A stretch of DNA of 64,000 nucleotides from Aquibium oceanicum (GCF_001889605.1 NZ_CP018171.1:4935501-4999500), one strand, 5' to 3'; shown: positions 9,573 through 17,418, counted from the first letter of the stretch. Numbers and translations: made by a program. The notes: generated by a model from the sequence alone, not told the origin.

Positions 9573-9658
9573 CTCAAACCAAATGGCCTCCGGCAAACCC
9601 GGGGCGGTTCAGATAGCCCCCATGAGCGGACTTCCTTGTCGGGTACCACGCGTCACCG

Positions 9659-9847
9659 TTAGGCCGGCTTGCTGAGTTCCTGTTCGTAGATGTTCTGGAG
9701 GCGAGCACGGAGGCGCGGGTCCTTCTCCAAGGTGATGGCGAGTTTGAAGGGGCCCGTTAGCCAGGAACGGCGGGTTTTTTCCGTCGCGCACCGTCGCAGT
9801 CCGCAAAGAGCGGACCAATAGCTCTTAAGGTGGTTGTCGACCGTCAT
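9659..9847 (-). CDS. Hypothetical phage protein, 62 aa
   Basis: The start at 9847 follows GAGAGGG; upstream in-frame ATGs (9886, 10009) lack ribosome sites. The product is basic (KSYWSALCGLRRCATEKTRRSWL), ending LRARLQNIYEQELSKPA. It is the last phage gene before the 1059-9655 segment; once that segment is removed it would precede the 109-aa gene. Function unknown. Confidence 0.6.
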   Translation of the reverse strand: MTVDNHLKSYWSALCGLRRCATEKTRRSWLTGPFKLAITLEKDPRLRARLQNIYEQELSKPA

Positions 9848-9974
9848 CAGGCCCTCTCGGACCGTGTCATGTGATTCCCTTCTCATGATAGCGGAATTGA
9901 TCGCGGCAGAGGTCAGCTTCGTTGCCGCCGGTGCACTGGTACCCCGCAATTTCGGGGCTGCGGGATAGGCGGCG

Positions 9975-10697
9975 CTAGGGGTTTCCCGAACACCAGACGT
10001 TATCGACATGGCGTTTCAGCGCGCCATGGGCAGGAAACCCGATGATGACACCCTTGCGATCGCCGTCAGCGCAGACACCGCACTCCGTACAGCTGATGTC
10101 GGCATAGATTGCCGGACAGACCGCAATTTTCCGGCCCTTGGGGGTCCGGCGTGGCAATAATCGTAATCGCTCGCGGAAAGGGCCTAGTGGCTCGGCAGAT
10201 TTGCGGCCATGCTCCGAGCTCAGCACTGTGACAACCGGCAGACCCAAATCGGCCAGCTCATCGGCCTCCTCCAGGTTGTCGGCGGAGAGATTGACGTTCA
10301 GCCCCTTCTCGGAGACCTCACGCAAAATCGCCAGGTTCTCTGGCGTTGGGGGTTTGTGGGTGAATACGATTGCTCGCTTCCCCCGGTTCACTGTGGCGAT
10401 CTTGCGCATCGCTTCGTGGTCGATGACGTCACCCTTCCCGGGAAGATCACCGGCTTGGCCCCAGCGCCACAAGGCGCCGCGGTTCAGCTTTCGGATCGGC
10501 TTCAGAGCCTCGTCCAGGTCGGTACCCCGCTCACCTGACGTCACTTTATCCCAGTGTAGCTTAAGCGGGCCGGTGAGTGCATAGCAACCCTTTGCTTTCA
10601 AAGGGCAACTGTCGGGGCAGGTGTCGGCGGAACTCGTCACGACGGGCATCGGACCGGTCTTCTCATTCCGGGACACCTTCGTGGTGTGATATCGCAT
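9975..10697 (-). CDS. Gp88-like / DUF7227-like cysteine-rich phage protein
   Basis: 240 aa; GAGGAG lies just upstream of the ATG. An N-terminal cluster TCPDSCPLKAKGCYA and a C-terminal cluster CPAIYADISCTECGVC together supply nine cysteines. The middle contains IVFTHKPPTPENLAIL and LNVNLSADNLEEADEL, suggesting an alpha/beta fold. The first cluster resembles that of mycobacteriophage Gp88-type proteins. Metal or Fe-S binding is likely from the pattern, but no activity can be assigned. Confidence 0.65.
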   Translation of the reverse strand: MRYHTTKVSRNEKTGPMPVVTSSADTCPDSCPLKAKGCYALTGPLKLHWDKVTSGERGTDLDEALKPIRKLNRGALWRWGQAGDLPGKGDVIDHEAMRKIATVNRGKRAIVFTHKPPTPENLAILREVSEKGLNVNLSADNLEEADELADLGLPVVTVLSSEHGRKSAEPLGPFRERLRLLPRRTPKGRKIAVCPAIYADISCTECGVCADGDRKGVIIGFPAHGALKRHVDNVWCSGNP

Positions 10698-10712
10698 CAG
10701 TCTCCTCGCAAC

Positions 10713-10740
10713 AAAAAAAAGGGCGCTCCGAGGAGCGCCC
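10713..10740 (-). terminator. Rho-independent terminator after rIIB-like gene
   Basis: A 9-bp perfect stem (GGGCGCTCC 10721-10729 with GGAGCGCCC 10732-10740) followed on the minus strand by eight T residues (A-run 10713-10720). It lies 30 bp after the rIIB-like stop and just upstream of the Gp88-like gene, separating two transcription units. Confidence 0.9.
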
Positions 10741-10769
10741 TTGTTGGCAGTTTGGGGTGGATGGTGTGG

Positions 10770-11588
10770 CTAGTTCAGCCACCTCCTTGTCCAGGCACGG
10801 ATGCGGCCGAAGATCGTTGGGCTTTCGGCGTCGTTGTCCGGGTCGTCATAGACCGTCGTGTAGACCGGCTTGGGAAACGCCCACTCGGCCTTCTCGGCCT
10901 CGACCTCGTCGACGATCGTGTAGCGCCACGCCCTACCCTTCGCGGTGTCGTCCCGCGGGAAGGCCACGACATCGGCCGGGTTGATCTTGAGCACCAGGAC
11001 CTTGCCCTGATCGCCGAGATAGTTGCCGAGGTAATGCCACGAGCAGAAGTGCAGACCGCTCGAGCAATAGCTGAAGCGGTCGGGATCACACTCCTCGCGC
11101 GGGAGAAAGATGGTCGAGCCGACGTCGTTGCGGGTCTTACCATCGTGGAACGACAGGTAGTCGTCCCGGACCTTCTTGTAGGCCAGGAAGTAGCCGTCCG
11201 GCGTGATCGGCATCCCGGCATGCTCCAGCCACTCGAACAGGTCGTCCCTGATCTCCTGATCCGGGTTCATCTGGACGCGCTTGAGGAAGGCGATCCACGG
11301 GGCGATCGGCTGCTTGTACTTCGCCATCTCGATGATCCTCTGCGTGAGGTAGTTGTGCAGCGGCTGGTCGTTGTAGTTGAGCGTGTCGTAGCCAACCCTG
11401 ATCAGGTCATCCTCGTAGAGAACCTGCTTGCGCAGGGCGGCGCTGATGTCGATCAGATCCTCGACCGGCTGATCTTCGCGGAGCGCATCCTTGATCTCCG
11501 TGAAGTTCGGATGCGAGGAGTCGATCGTGCGAAGGTCACCGCCGATGAAGACGGTGACCGTGTTGCCGGAGATGATGTGGGGTGTCAT
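10770..11588 (-). CDS. rIIB-like phage protein
   Basis: 272 aa, with GGAGG upstream of the ATG and 9 bp after rIIA. The C-terminal half matches the T4 RIIB pattern: DGYFLAYKKVRDDYLSFHDG, VGSTIFLPREECDPDR, the hallmark CSSGLHFCSWHYL and KINPADVVAFPRDD. The N-terminal ~80 residues also follow the family (alternating strand/helix). In T4, RIIA and RIIB are membrane-associated and needed to grow in hosts with the Rex exclusion system. The pair is kept in many tailed phages with unclear biochemistry. Adjacent placement with rIIA supports the call. Confidence 0.8.
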   Translation of the reverse strand: MTPHIISGNTVTVFIGGDLRTIDSSHPNFTEIKDALREDQPVEDLIDISAALRKQVLYEDDLIRVGYDTLNYNDQPLHNYLTQRIIEMAKYKQPIAPWIAFLKRVQMNPDQEIRDDLFEWLEHAGMPITPDGYFLAYKKVRDDYLSFHDGKTRNDVGSTIFLPREECDPDRFSYCSSGLHFCSWHYLGNYLGDQGKVLVLKINPADVVAFPRDDTAKGRAWRYTIVDEVEAEKAEWAFPKPVYTTVYDDPDNDAESPTIFGRIRAWTRRWLN

Positions 11589-11597
11589 GCGTGCCTC

Positions 11598-13586
11598 CTA
11601 TCGGGCAATGAGTTTCAGGTACTCGTCCAGCCACTCGTCGTTGCGGTGGACGGCGTCGAACAGCGGATAGCGGGCGATGAGTTTCGCCCACCGGTCCCGC
11701 CAGTAGGTCCGGAGGTCAGGCAGCTGCTTGCCGGTGATCCTCTGCCAGAACTGGGAGAGGTCGTACTCACCATTGGTGACGGGCTCGATCTCATCGATCG
11801 CGTCGAAGAACGCCTGCAACCGCTTGGGCAGCTGTTCCTTGCGCTGGTGGAGCCGCATGACAAGAAGGTCCTGGAACAGGCGACGAGCCTCTTCCTTGCG
11901 CTGGAAGTCCTTCGGGTTGAAGGTGCCGGCGATCTCCTGGAGCACGTCCTCCAGGCTCTTCCAGTTCTCGTCCTTGGCGAAGGCCTTCTGGGTCTTCAGC
12001 AGAACGACGATCAGCCGGTCGAAAAACAGTGGGCCGACCTTGCGGGCCGGCTCGATGAACCGACGCTGGATCGTCTCGTAGTCGAACACCTCGCCGAAGA
12101 CCTTGTACTTCGAGCCTTCCGACTGGACGTAGATGACCTCGTCGACCTCGCCGGGGATGATCGACCGCCACTGGTCGAAGCGCCGGATGTCGGTCTTCTT
12201 CAGGCTCCGGGTCTGGCGCGGGGTGCGCGGCAGCTTCAGGGGCTCGTAGTCCTCCAGGTCGACGAAGTCCTCGACGCCATATTCCTTGGCGAGACTGTCG
12301 AGGTAGTCGGTCTTCACCCAGATCACGTCGGCGCCGGGGTTCTCGGAACGAAACCGACGCAGACGATCCTTGGCGAACTTCAGATCCTCGGACTGGACCA
12401 CGATGGTGGCGTCCCGCAGCTCCTCCGGCGTCCAGGAGGGTGCCTTCCTGCCGTAGCGGAGGTCAGTACTGGTTGGCTGACGGACGGTAATCCAGTCCAC
12501 ACCATGGGGGCGGGACATCTTGATCGTCGCGCCCCGGCTTCCCGAGAACGGGAAGGACGAGCGGAGTCCGGTTTTGCCCCTCCACTTCAGTCCCTTGCTC
12601 CACAACCTGGAGGGCAGCGTGTGGGTGAGATCACGATACCGAATGCAGGCGTCGTAGAAGTTGGTGGGCTCGTCGAGCGTCCTCTGGATTGACGCCTGGA
12701 TGTCCTCCATGGTCGCTTTCCAGATCTTGGCCAGGTTTGCCTTGGTCGTCTCGTCGTAGCCGAGCTGCTCGCGAGAGGTCGACACGCTGGCCGTACCAAT
12801 CGGCACGTCGAGGATGATCGGGAGCTGATTGTCGTGGTACTCGCCGCCGATCTGTTCCGCGTCCAGCGGGTAGAGTACGCAGCCCTGACGGACATACGGC
12901 CGCTTGATCATGTCGCTCTTCACGATCCGGAAGTTCGAGCCCGTCATCAGATCGACGGGCCGGCCGGGTTGCCAGGCCTCGTTGAGGATCTTCGGCATCG
13001 GATCGAAGCCGATCATCACCTTGGAGATCGCCGCCTGGAAGCGGTAGATGTCCTCCTGCTTGACCGGGAACATCACCTTGAGCCCACGGGGCTCAGTCGA
13101 CGGCACCGGCTCCATGGCGGAGACGTTCGGCTCCTCCCCTGCGTCCAGGTAGCAGACATAGTCGCGCTGGAACTCGCCGTCGTAGCAGGTGATCGTGTAC
13201 TGCTTGGTGTAGGCAAACGGCGACATCATGCCGATGCCGATCATGCCCACCTGGTTGTTGGTGTCCCGCTTGCTCGAAGCGAACGCTGTCGTGGCGCGGG
13301 TCTCCACCTCTTCCTGGCTCATGCCTGGGCCGTAGTCCCGAACCATGAAGTACGGATTGAAGGTCGACGGCGCCATCAGCTCGAAGGGGACGTCGTTCTT
13401 GTCGACCATCAGGTGGGCGTCGAAGGCGTTGGTCGAGATCTCGCGAACCGGCGCCAGGATCTTGTCGGAGTACATGCCGTTGATCACGGCGTGGAACGCC
13501 ATGGCGTTCATCTCGAAGCCGAACTTGCGGGCCTCGCCGAAGCCCGAGGAGGTGAAGTCGTTGGCGAGAGAGGTATTCAGTTTCAT
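11598..13586 (-). CDS. rIIA-like phage protein (GHKL ATPase fold)
   Basis: 662 aa. The N-terminal 210 residues show GHKL motifs: REISTNAFDAH (N box, 47-57), VRDYGPGMS (G1, about 82-90) and GMIGIGMMSPFAYT (G2). This is how T4 RIIA-type proteins begin. The C-terminal 400 residues are family-specific and helical. ATP binding is expected from the motifs; a biological role in host-exclusion resistance is inferred from T4. The ATG overlaps the stop of a 39-codon ORF. The IS1595 transposon sits 140 bp upstream and may separate it from earlier genes. Confidence 0.82.
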   Translation of the reverse strand: MKLNTSLANDFTSSGFGEARKFGFEMNAMAFHAVINGMYSDKILAPVREISTNAFDAHLMVDKNDVPFELMAPSTFNPYFMVRDYGPGMSQEEVETRATTAFASSKRDTNNQVGMIGIGMMSPFAYTKQYTITCYDGEFQRDYVCYLDAGEEPNVSAMEPVPSTEPRGLKVMFPVKQEDIYRFQAAISKVMIGFDPMPKILNEAWQPGRPVDLMTGSNFRIVKSDMIKRPYVRQGCVLYPLDAEQIGGEYHDNQLPIILDVPIGTASVSTSREQLGYDETTKANLAKIWKATMEDIQASIQRTLDEPTNFYDACIRYRDLTHTLPSRLWSKGLKWRGKTGLRSSFPFSGSRGATIKMSRPHGVDWITVRQPTSTDLRYGRKAPSWTPEELRDATIVVQSEDLKFAKDRLRRFRSENPGADVIWVKTDYLDSLAKEYGVEDFVDLEDYEPLKLPRTPRQTRSLKKTDIRRFDQWRSIIPGEVDEVIYVQSEGSKYKVFGEVFDYETIQRRFIEPARKVGPLFFDRLIVVLLKTQKAFAKDENWKSLEDVLQEIAGTFNPKDFQRKEEARRLFQDLLVMRLHQRKEQLPKRLQAFFDAIDEIEPVTNGEYDLSQFWQRITGKQLPDLRTYWRDRWAKLIARYPLFDAVHRNDEWLDEYLKLIAR

Positions 13587-13702
13587 GGGTCAGTGCCTTT
13601 CAGCCATCGGAACAGCCTCACGGCGCGCTCCCTTTCGTCAGACGGAAAGGAGGGGTTCGAGAGGTAGTGTCGGAGGGCTCTTTGGAGGGTTTTTCGTAGC
13701 AT
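13583..13702 (-). CDS. Small basic phage ORF, 39 aa, coupled to rIIA
   Basis: ATG at 13702 with GGAG 5 nt upstream; the stop overlaps the rIIA start (ATGA). The product is Arg-rich (LRKTLQRALRHYL, RERAVRLFRWLKG). Length, ribosome site and overlap match neighbouring phage genes. The transposon end lies only 24 bp upstream. Confidence 0.6.
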   Translation of the reverse strand: MLRKTLQRALRHYLSNPSFPSDERERAVRLFRWLKGTDP

Positions 13703-13789
13703 GGTGGCTCCTTTGGGAATTTCTTCCTAATTATGCACTTGACGTACCACGCCTGAAATGCGATAACACTCGCAAGAGGGGGCGAAGCC

Positions 13790-14083
13790 ATGCCGAAGAA
13801 AAAGACAGAGCGGGAGATCGTTGAGGAGCTTCAACGCAAAGCCGACAACCAGCGCCCGATGCGTGTGGACTTCCAAGGCCAACCGGGACCATTCGAACTT
13901 CCCAAATGTGGTCCGCACGTTTCAGTTGGTGTGGGAGCCGGAGATACATTTGTCCTTGAACTGGAAACAGCAGAACAGTCCCAACTGATCCGTATTCCGA
14001 TATCCGTTGAGGCTCTAAGCGGGCTTGAAAGCATGATCCTCCACATGCGCCAGAACTACGGCCTAGATCAGAAGAAGCACTAG
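13790..14083 (+). CDS. IS1595 passenger, 97-aa hypothetical
   Basis: Ends 2 bp before the transposase ATG, so both are probably co-transcribed. N-terminal Lys/Glu-rich helix (KKKTEREIVEELQRKA), then a beta-rich middle (VSVGVGAGDTFVLELETA) and an amphipathic helix (ALSGLESMILHMRQNYGL). There is no recognised domain. Its position suggests a regulatory or accessory role in transposition, but this is only inferred. Confidence 0.65.
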   Translation: MPKKKTEREIVEELQRKADNQRPMRVDFQGQPGPFELPKCGPHVSVGVGAGDTFVLELETAEQSQLIRIPISVEALSGLESMILHMRQNYGLDQKKH

Positions 14084-14085
14084 CC

Positions 14086-15072
14086 ATGATCAACATCACC
14101 AACGAGATTTACAACGACGAAGCCAAGGCCCGCGAGCACTTGGAGGCGATCCATTGGCCGAACGGTCCGGTTTGCCCGCATTGCCAGAACGCGGACGAGA
14201 CCCGCATCAAGAAGATGGAAGGCAAGTCCACGCGCCCCGGCGTTTACAAGTGCAATGAGTGCCGCAAGCCGTTCTCCGTGACTGTCGGGACCGTCTTCGA
14301 GCGCTCGCATATCCCGCTGCACAAGTGGGTACTGGCCTCACACCTGATCGCAGCTTCGAAGAAGGGCATGTCCGCTCACCAGTTGTGGCGCATGCTTGGC
14401 TTTGGCTCCTACCGCACCGCTTGGTTCATGCTGCATCGCCTTCGCGAAGCCATGAAGGAAGACGTGAAGTCTTCTGGTCCCATTGGCGGCGAAGGCAAGA
14501 CCGTGGAAGCCGATGAAACCTACATCGGCAAGCGTGAGACACCCCGCGTTTCAGCGCAGCGCAAGGGCCGTCCTTTTACGAAGGGCGGCAAGTCAGGCGG
14601 CGCACAGAAGCGTATCGTCGTCGGCCTCGTGGAGCGCGGTGGCAAGGCACGCATGTTCCACCTGAACGACGCCACGAAGGAAACCGTCCGTGACGTGCTG
14701 GTCCGCAATGCAGACCGCAAGTCCATCCTCTACACGGACGAAAGCCGCCTCTACACCGTCACTGGCGCCGAGTACGCGGGACACAAGACCGTCAAGCACT
14801 CCGCCAAGGAATACGCCCGCCGCGAGGGCGATGTTGTCATTCACTCCAATACGATTGAAAACGTGTTCTCTGTCTTCAAGCGCGGCATGGTCGGTGTCTA
14901 TCAGCACTGCGGTGAGGCTCACCTACACCGCTATCTTGCCGAATTCGATTTCCGCTATAACCGCCGCATGGCGCTAGGCTTCAATGACGCGGATCGCGCC
15001 GAAGACCTGTTGCGCGGTGCGCGTGACAAGCGCCTGACCTATCGGCGGACTGGTGAGTCCGCGTACGCCTAA
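14086..15072 (+). CDS. IS1595-family transposase (ISXO2-like)
   Basis: 328 aa. An N-terminal zinc ribbon (CPHCQN...CNECRKPF) and a helix (HKWVLASHLIAASKKGMSAHQL) precede the ISXO2 catalytic domain: VEADETYIG (D), LYTDES (D) and HSNTIENVFSVFKRG (N/E). The basic loop KGRPFTKGGKSGG lies between. Full length for the family, so the transposon could still move. Confidence 0.93.
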   Translation: MINITNEIYNDEAKAREHLEAIHWPNGPVCPHCQNADETRIKKMEGKSTRPGVYKCNECRKPFSVTVGTVFERSHIPLHKWVLASHLIAASKKGMSAHQLWRMLGFGSYRTAWFMLHRLREAMKEDVKSSGPIGGEGKTVEADETYIGKRETPRVSAQRKGRPFTKGGKSGGAQKRIVVGLVERGGKARMFHLNDATKETVRDVLVRNADRKSILYTDESRLYTVTGAEYAGHKTVKHSAKEYARREGDVVIHSNTIENVFSVFKRGMVGVYQHCGEAHLHRYLAEFDFRYNRRMALGFNDADRAEDLLRGARDKRLTYRRTGESAYA

Positions 15073-15118
15073 GCAGAAGGCGCGCGTATTGCTTCGCAAG
15101 AGAAGGAAGAACTAATTT

Positions 15119-15394
15119 CTAGTCAGTTAGACGCTTTATGCTGACCAAATTCTGCTCGACCCTAACGCTGTAGCCGGCCCCCAATCCATCCACTTCCACT
15201 ATGGGAGGCTTCTTGTAGGATAAGCGACTTGCCCAGTACCCCAGACCAGAAAGCCCGATAACTCCAAGTGCGATCCGCATCCATTCGAACTCAAGGATCA
15301 TAGCCAAAACGCCCCAGCTCTCCGGGCAGCCTGCTAATCCAAGGATCAAGCTAGCTGCACCAACGACAAAACTTGCAATTTCGAGCATCCTCAT
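15119..15394 (-). CDS. IS1595 passenger, two-TM membrane protein, 91 aa
   Basis: Two hydrophobic segments (IASFVVGAASLILGLAG and MRIALGVIGLSGLGYWA) followed by a short soluble tail (IVEVDGLGAGYSVRVEQ). Start is ambiguous (ATG at 15394 or 15388), neither with a strong ribosome site. Transcribed against the transposase. Function unknown. Confidence 0.5.
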   Translation of the reverse strand: MRMLEIASFVVGAASLILGLAGCPESWGVLAMILEFEWMRIALGVIGLSGLGYWASRLSYKKPPIVEVDGLGAGYSVRVEQNLVSIKRLTD

Positions 15395-15459
15395 AGCAGT
15401 ATGATGCTCACGCGCCTTTCACCAAGTCAACTACACTGAACTTTTTGCCAGGAGGAAGC

Positions 15460-15651
15460 ATGGAGCGTGTGGTGATTAAGTGCCCAGTGACGGGAAAGAC
15501 CGTTCCGACGGGCTTTGCTATGGATAAAAGGTCCTTCGATTCGGCTCAAATGAGCAGGAACACTTTCGGGCCATGCCCCGCATGTGGTCGCATGCATACA
15601 TGGGACAAGAAAGATGCGTGGGTTCAAGAGTGGCCCCCGCGCCAACTGTAA
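15460..15651 (+). CDS. IS1595 passenger, small zinc-binding-like protein, 63 aa
   Basis: AGGAGGAAGC directly precedes the ATG at 15460, favouring it over 15445. The protein has KCPVTGK near the N-terminus and CPACGRMHTW near the C-terminus, likely forming one zinc knuckle. Such small treble-clef-like proteins are common in mobile elements. Function unknown. Confidence 0.6.
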   Translation: MERVVIKCPVTGKTVPTGFAMDKRSFDSAQMSRNTFGPCPACGRMHTWDKKDAWVQEWPPRQL

Positions 15652-15750
15652 TCAATGCGCGCGTTCAACACCACGACCCGCTTGCCCGCGAGTAAGCGGA
15701 TCAGGGCAAACCTAATCGTGTTCATTTGCTTCTCCTTTGGTGGCTAGAAC

Positions 15751-16509
15751 ATGCCGAGCATACCCGGCTATTGCGCGCATTGTGACTTGGTCTTTGACGG
15801 GTCGGGCGGCATCCACATTGAAGGCGCTTCGAATGTGGTGCTCAGCGGGAACGTCATGACTTGCCCAAGATGCCACCGACCGGCAAAGCTGGCAGAGGGC
15901 ACGTTCAATGTTCGTGGCGGCAATATTGAACTCGTCTCAGGCCCACCGCTCACGGTCGAAATTCTTAGGCGTCTTCAAGACATCGCTGAACGAGCGCATG
16001 CCAAGAAGATCACGCCTGATGCCGCCATCAGAGAAGCCAAGGAACTTGACACCATCCTAGGCAACTTGCTGGAGCGGTTCCTCGCTCTCGGCCTTCCAGC
16101 GCTCGCTGCCTTTATCGGTTTGATTGGCGTATATCTGGCGCATGCCTCCCTACAGCTACAGAAAGAAGGGGTTGCCCTTCAGAGGGAAAGCCTTGACCTC
16201 CAAAAGCTCGACAGTGAAGCGTCGGAATCGTTTTATCGCGAATCTCTAAATTTGCTGAAGGAACAAAAGGCCGCATCAAAAAAGGTGAGACAACCACCAC
16301 GAAAGCGTGTCCGTCCACCACATGATGAGCAGGGCGTTGATGATAAACGCGACAGACCAACCAAGGCAGACGCCGCAAAGAAAACGGTGGCGTTCAAAAA
16401 ACCATCGAAACGCCGAACGGAAGTCTACAACCAGCGCCGCATCGAGCTGAAAGAGCGGCGTAGGATGTTCCCGCGTCGGGCGCGTCGGGCGCATCGACCT
16501 CAATCCTGA
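15751..16509 (+). CDS. IS1595 passenger, zinc-ribbon and TM protein, 252 aa
   Basis: N-terminal zinc ribbon (CAHC and CPRC, about residues 8-41) whose intervening GGIHIEGASNVVLSGNV resembles a beta-rich insert. A helix is followed by one TM segment (about 112-132, ALGLPALAAFIGLIGVYLA), a coiled coil (LQKEGVALQRESLDLQKL), and a very basic tail (RRRMFPRRARRAHR). The layout suggests a membrane-anchored protein with a nucleic-acid-binding tail. The last 10 bp overlap an opposite small gene. Confidence 0.6.
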   Translation: MPSIPGYCAHCDLVFDGSGGIHIEGASNVVLSGNVMTCPRCHRPAKLAEGTFNVRGGNIELVSGPPLTVEILRRLQDIAERAHAKKITPDAAIREAKELDTILGNLLERFLALGLPALAAFIGLIGVYLAHASLQLQKEGVALQRESLDLQKLDSEASESFYRESLNLLKEQKAASKKVRQPPRKRVRPPHDEQGVDDKRDRPTKADAAKKTVAFKKPSKRRTEVYNQRRIELKERRRMFPRRARRAHRPQS

Positions 16510-16661
16510 CCCGTCTTGCCACGTTTGGCAGCATTTGGCTTTGGCTTAGGCGTCTCACTCTTCCCGGCCTTGCCAGCCTTCGGCGCGGGAGGGGTCTTCA
16601 ACAGGCGTCGAAGAAGTTCGTCGCCCTTCTCCCTGTCTTTGTCCTTAGGAGCATCAGCCAT
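16500..16661 (-). CDS. Small basic protein, 53 aa, opposite to passengers
   Basis: Starts MADAPKDKDREKGDELLRR and ends with a Lys/Pro/Ala-rich tail (KAGKAGKSETPKPKPN). GAGAGG lies upstream of its ATG. The start codon overlaps that of the plus-strand gene at 16660 (CATG read from both strands). Lysine-proline-rich tails of this kind occur in small DNA-binding or disordered proteins. It is too short for many gene finders. Confidence 0.5.
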   Translation of the reverse strand: MADAPKDKDREKGDELLRRLLKTPPAPKAGKAGKSETPKPKPNAAKRGKTGQD

Positions 16662-17283
16662 GCCTCAGCCTCTCTCGCGCGTGAACCCGAATGCCAGCGT
16701 CATGGTAGGTAACGCTGGCATTCCTGTCTTCCATCACAACCCGTCCCTCGGACTACTAGCGATGGAAAGCATCGCTACGTGGTCGAACGTAGAGAACTTT
16801 CTACTCGGCTTGTATCTCGAATTGCTTGGAGGTGCATCCGACCGAGCCGCCATAGCCTATCTGGCAATCGAGACGCAAAGCGCAAAAACCCAAGCGATCC
16901 GCGCGGTTGCACAAAGCGTTCTGAACGAGGACCATTTCGAGCTGTTGGCTGCGATCCTGAAGGTAGCCAAAACAGCCCAAAAGAGCCGTGACAAACTCGC
17001 TCATCACATTTGGGGATTTAGCCCAAACTTGCCAGATGCCCTCTTGCTGGTTGATCCTAGGGCGCTCGCGCGCCGCCTTGATCCCCGCGAATTTGGCGAT
17101 GACGTTATGGTTTACCGCCAACCAGATTTTATGAGCATCATCGACATCAATAACCGGGTTTGCGGATGGGGATTGTCACTGCGTTTTATCGTTACCGGCC
17201 ATCCAGCCAACCACGAAGGCGAGCTATACGCCCAGCTATGTGCGGAACCTGAAATTCGAGAAAGGCTAGATCGTCAGGCTTAG
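16660..17283 (+). CDS. IS1595 passenger, HEPN-like protein, 207 aa
   Basis: ATG at 16660 has AGGAG 8 nt upstream; the longer frame from 16516 reads through the small gene on the other strand. The N-terminal half is helical (SNVENFLLGLYLELLGG, YLAIETQSAKTQAIRAVA) and ends in SRDKLAHHIWGF, an Rx4H motif placed as in HEPN RNases. The rest (residues 120-207) is beta-rich. HEPN proteins often cleave RNA in toxin or abortive-infection systems. Here that role is inferred only from the motif and mobile context. Confidence 0.6.
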   Translation: MPQPLSRVNPNASVMVGNAGIPVFHHNPSLGLLAMESIATWSNVENFLLGLYLELLGGASDRAAIAYLAIETQSAKTQAIRAVAQSVLNEDHFELLAAILKVAKTAQKSRDKLAHHIWGFSPNLPDALLLVDPRALARRLDPREFGDDVMVYRQPDFMSIIDINNRVCGWGLSLRFIVTGHPANHEGELYAQLCAEPEIRERLDRQA

Positions 17284-17383
17284 CCAGTTCGATCTCATCG
17301 CGCAGAATTTCCTCAATCGCGCGTTTCATTTCCTCTCTTTGATTTGCCGGCCTGTCAGCCGAATCAATGTCATTTTTCATCAT
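17192..17383 (-). CDS. Possible small passenger ORF, 63 aa
   Basis: An acidic helical protein (REEMKRAIEEILRDEIELAK, then FQVPHIAGRIARLRGWL). The ATG lies at the inner edge of the right inverted repeat with no ribosome site, and the 3' part overlaps the HEPN-like gene. Protein-like composition, but weakly supported. Confidence 0.35.
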   Translation of the reverse strand: MMKNDIDSADRPANQREEMKRAIEEILRDEIELAKPDDLAFLEFQVPHIAGRIARLRGWLDGR

Positions 17384-17418
17384 GGTACGTCAAGTGCATA
17401 ATTAGGAATTTCTTCCTA

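Larger units (their letters stand above)
8291..9611 (+). mobile_element. IS3-family insertion sequence, copy A (1321 bp)
   Basis: Terminal inverted repeats begin TGAACCGCCCCGGGTT and match over about 26 bp at both ends. The target duplication is GAT (8288-8290 and 9612-9614). Two overlapping ORFs encode an HTH OrfA and a DDE OrfB. The same element occurs at 53838-55158 (inverted) and 60254-61574 (same orientation). All three appear identical in length and ORF sequence, which points to recent spread. The OrfA/OrfB pattern suggests the IS51-like part of the IS3 family. Confidence 0.95.
1059..9655. mobile_element. Putative 8.6-kb insertion splitting the phage block
   Basis: TGACGCTTGGTACCCG at 1059-1074 is repeated in inverted orientation at 9640-9655 (15 of 16 bases match). 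Outside both ends lie tightly packed minus-strand phage genes; inside lies unrelated host-like cargo. Removing the segment would put the 62-aa gene stop (9659) about 45 bp before the 109-aa gene start (1016), a normal phage spacing. No clear target duplication was found and no intact transposase for these ends is visible, so the nature of the element is uncertain. Confidence 0.4.
13726..17406 (+). mobile_element. IS1595-family transposon with passenger genes (3681 bp)
   Basis: A perfect 24-bp inverted repeat bounds the element: 13726-13749 (starting CCTAATTATGCACTTG) and 17383-17406. The flanking target duplication AATTTCTT is exact (13718-13725 and 17407-17414); 8 bp is the usual IS1595 duplication. 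The element encodes the transposase plus about six other ORFs on both strands. IS1595 elements with passenger genes are known. It landed between the 64-aa phage gene (17419) and the rIIA operon. Confidence 0.93.

Noticed and set aside
9640-9670. GTTAGGC, like an integron attC core
   Set aside because: A single 7-mer without the paired inverse core or integrase; coincidence.
10686-12692. 668-codon plus-strand frame antisense to rIIA/rIIB
   Set aside because: It mirrors the minus-strand genes, which carry recognisable domain motifs; a GC-rich shadow.
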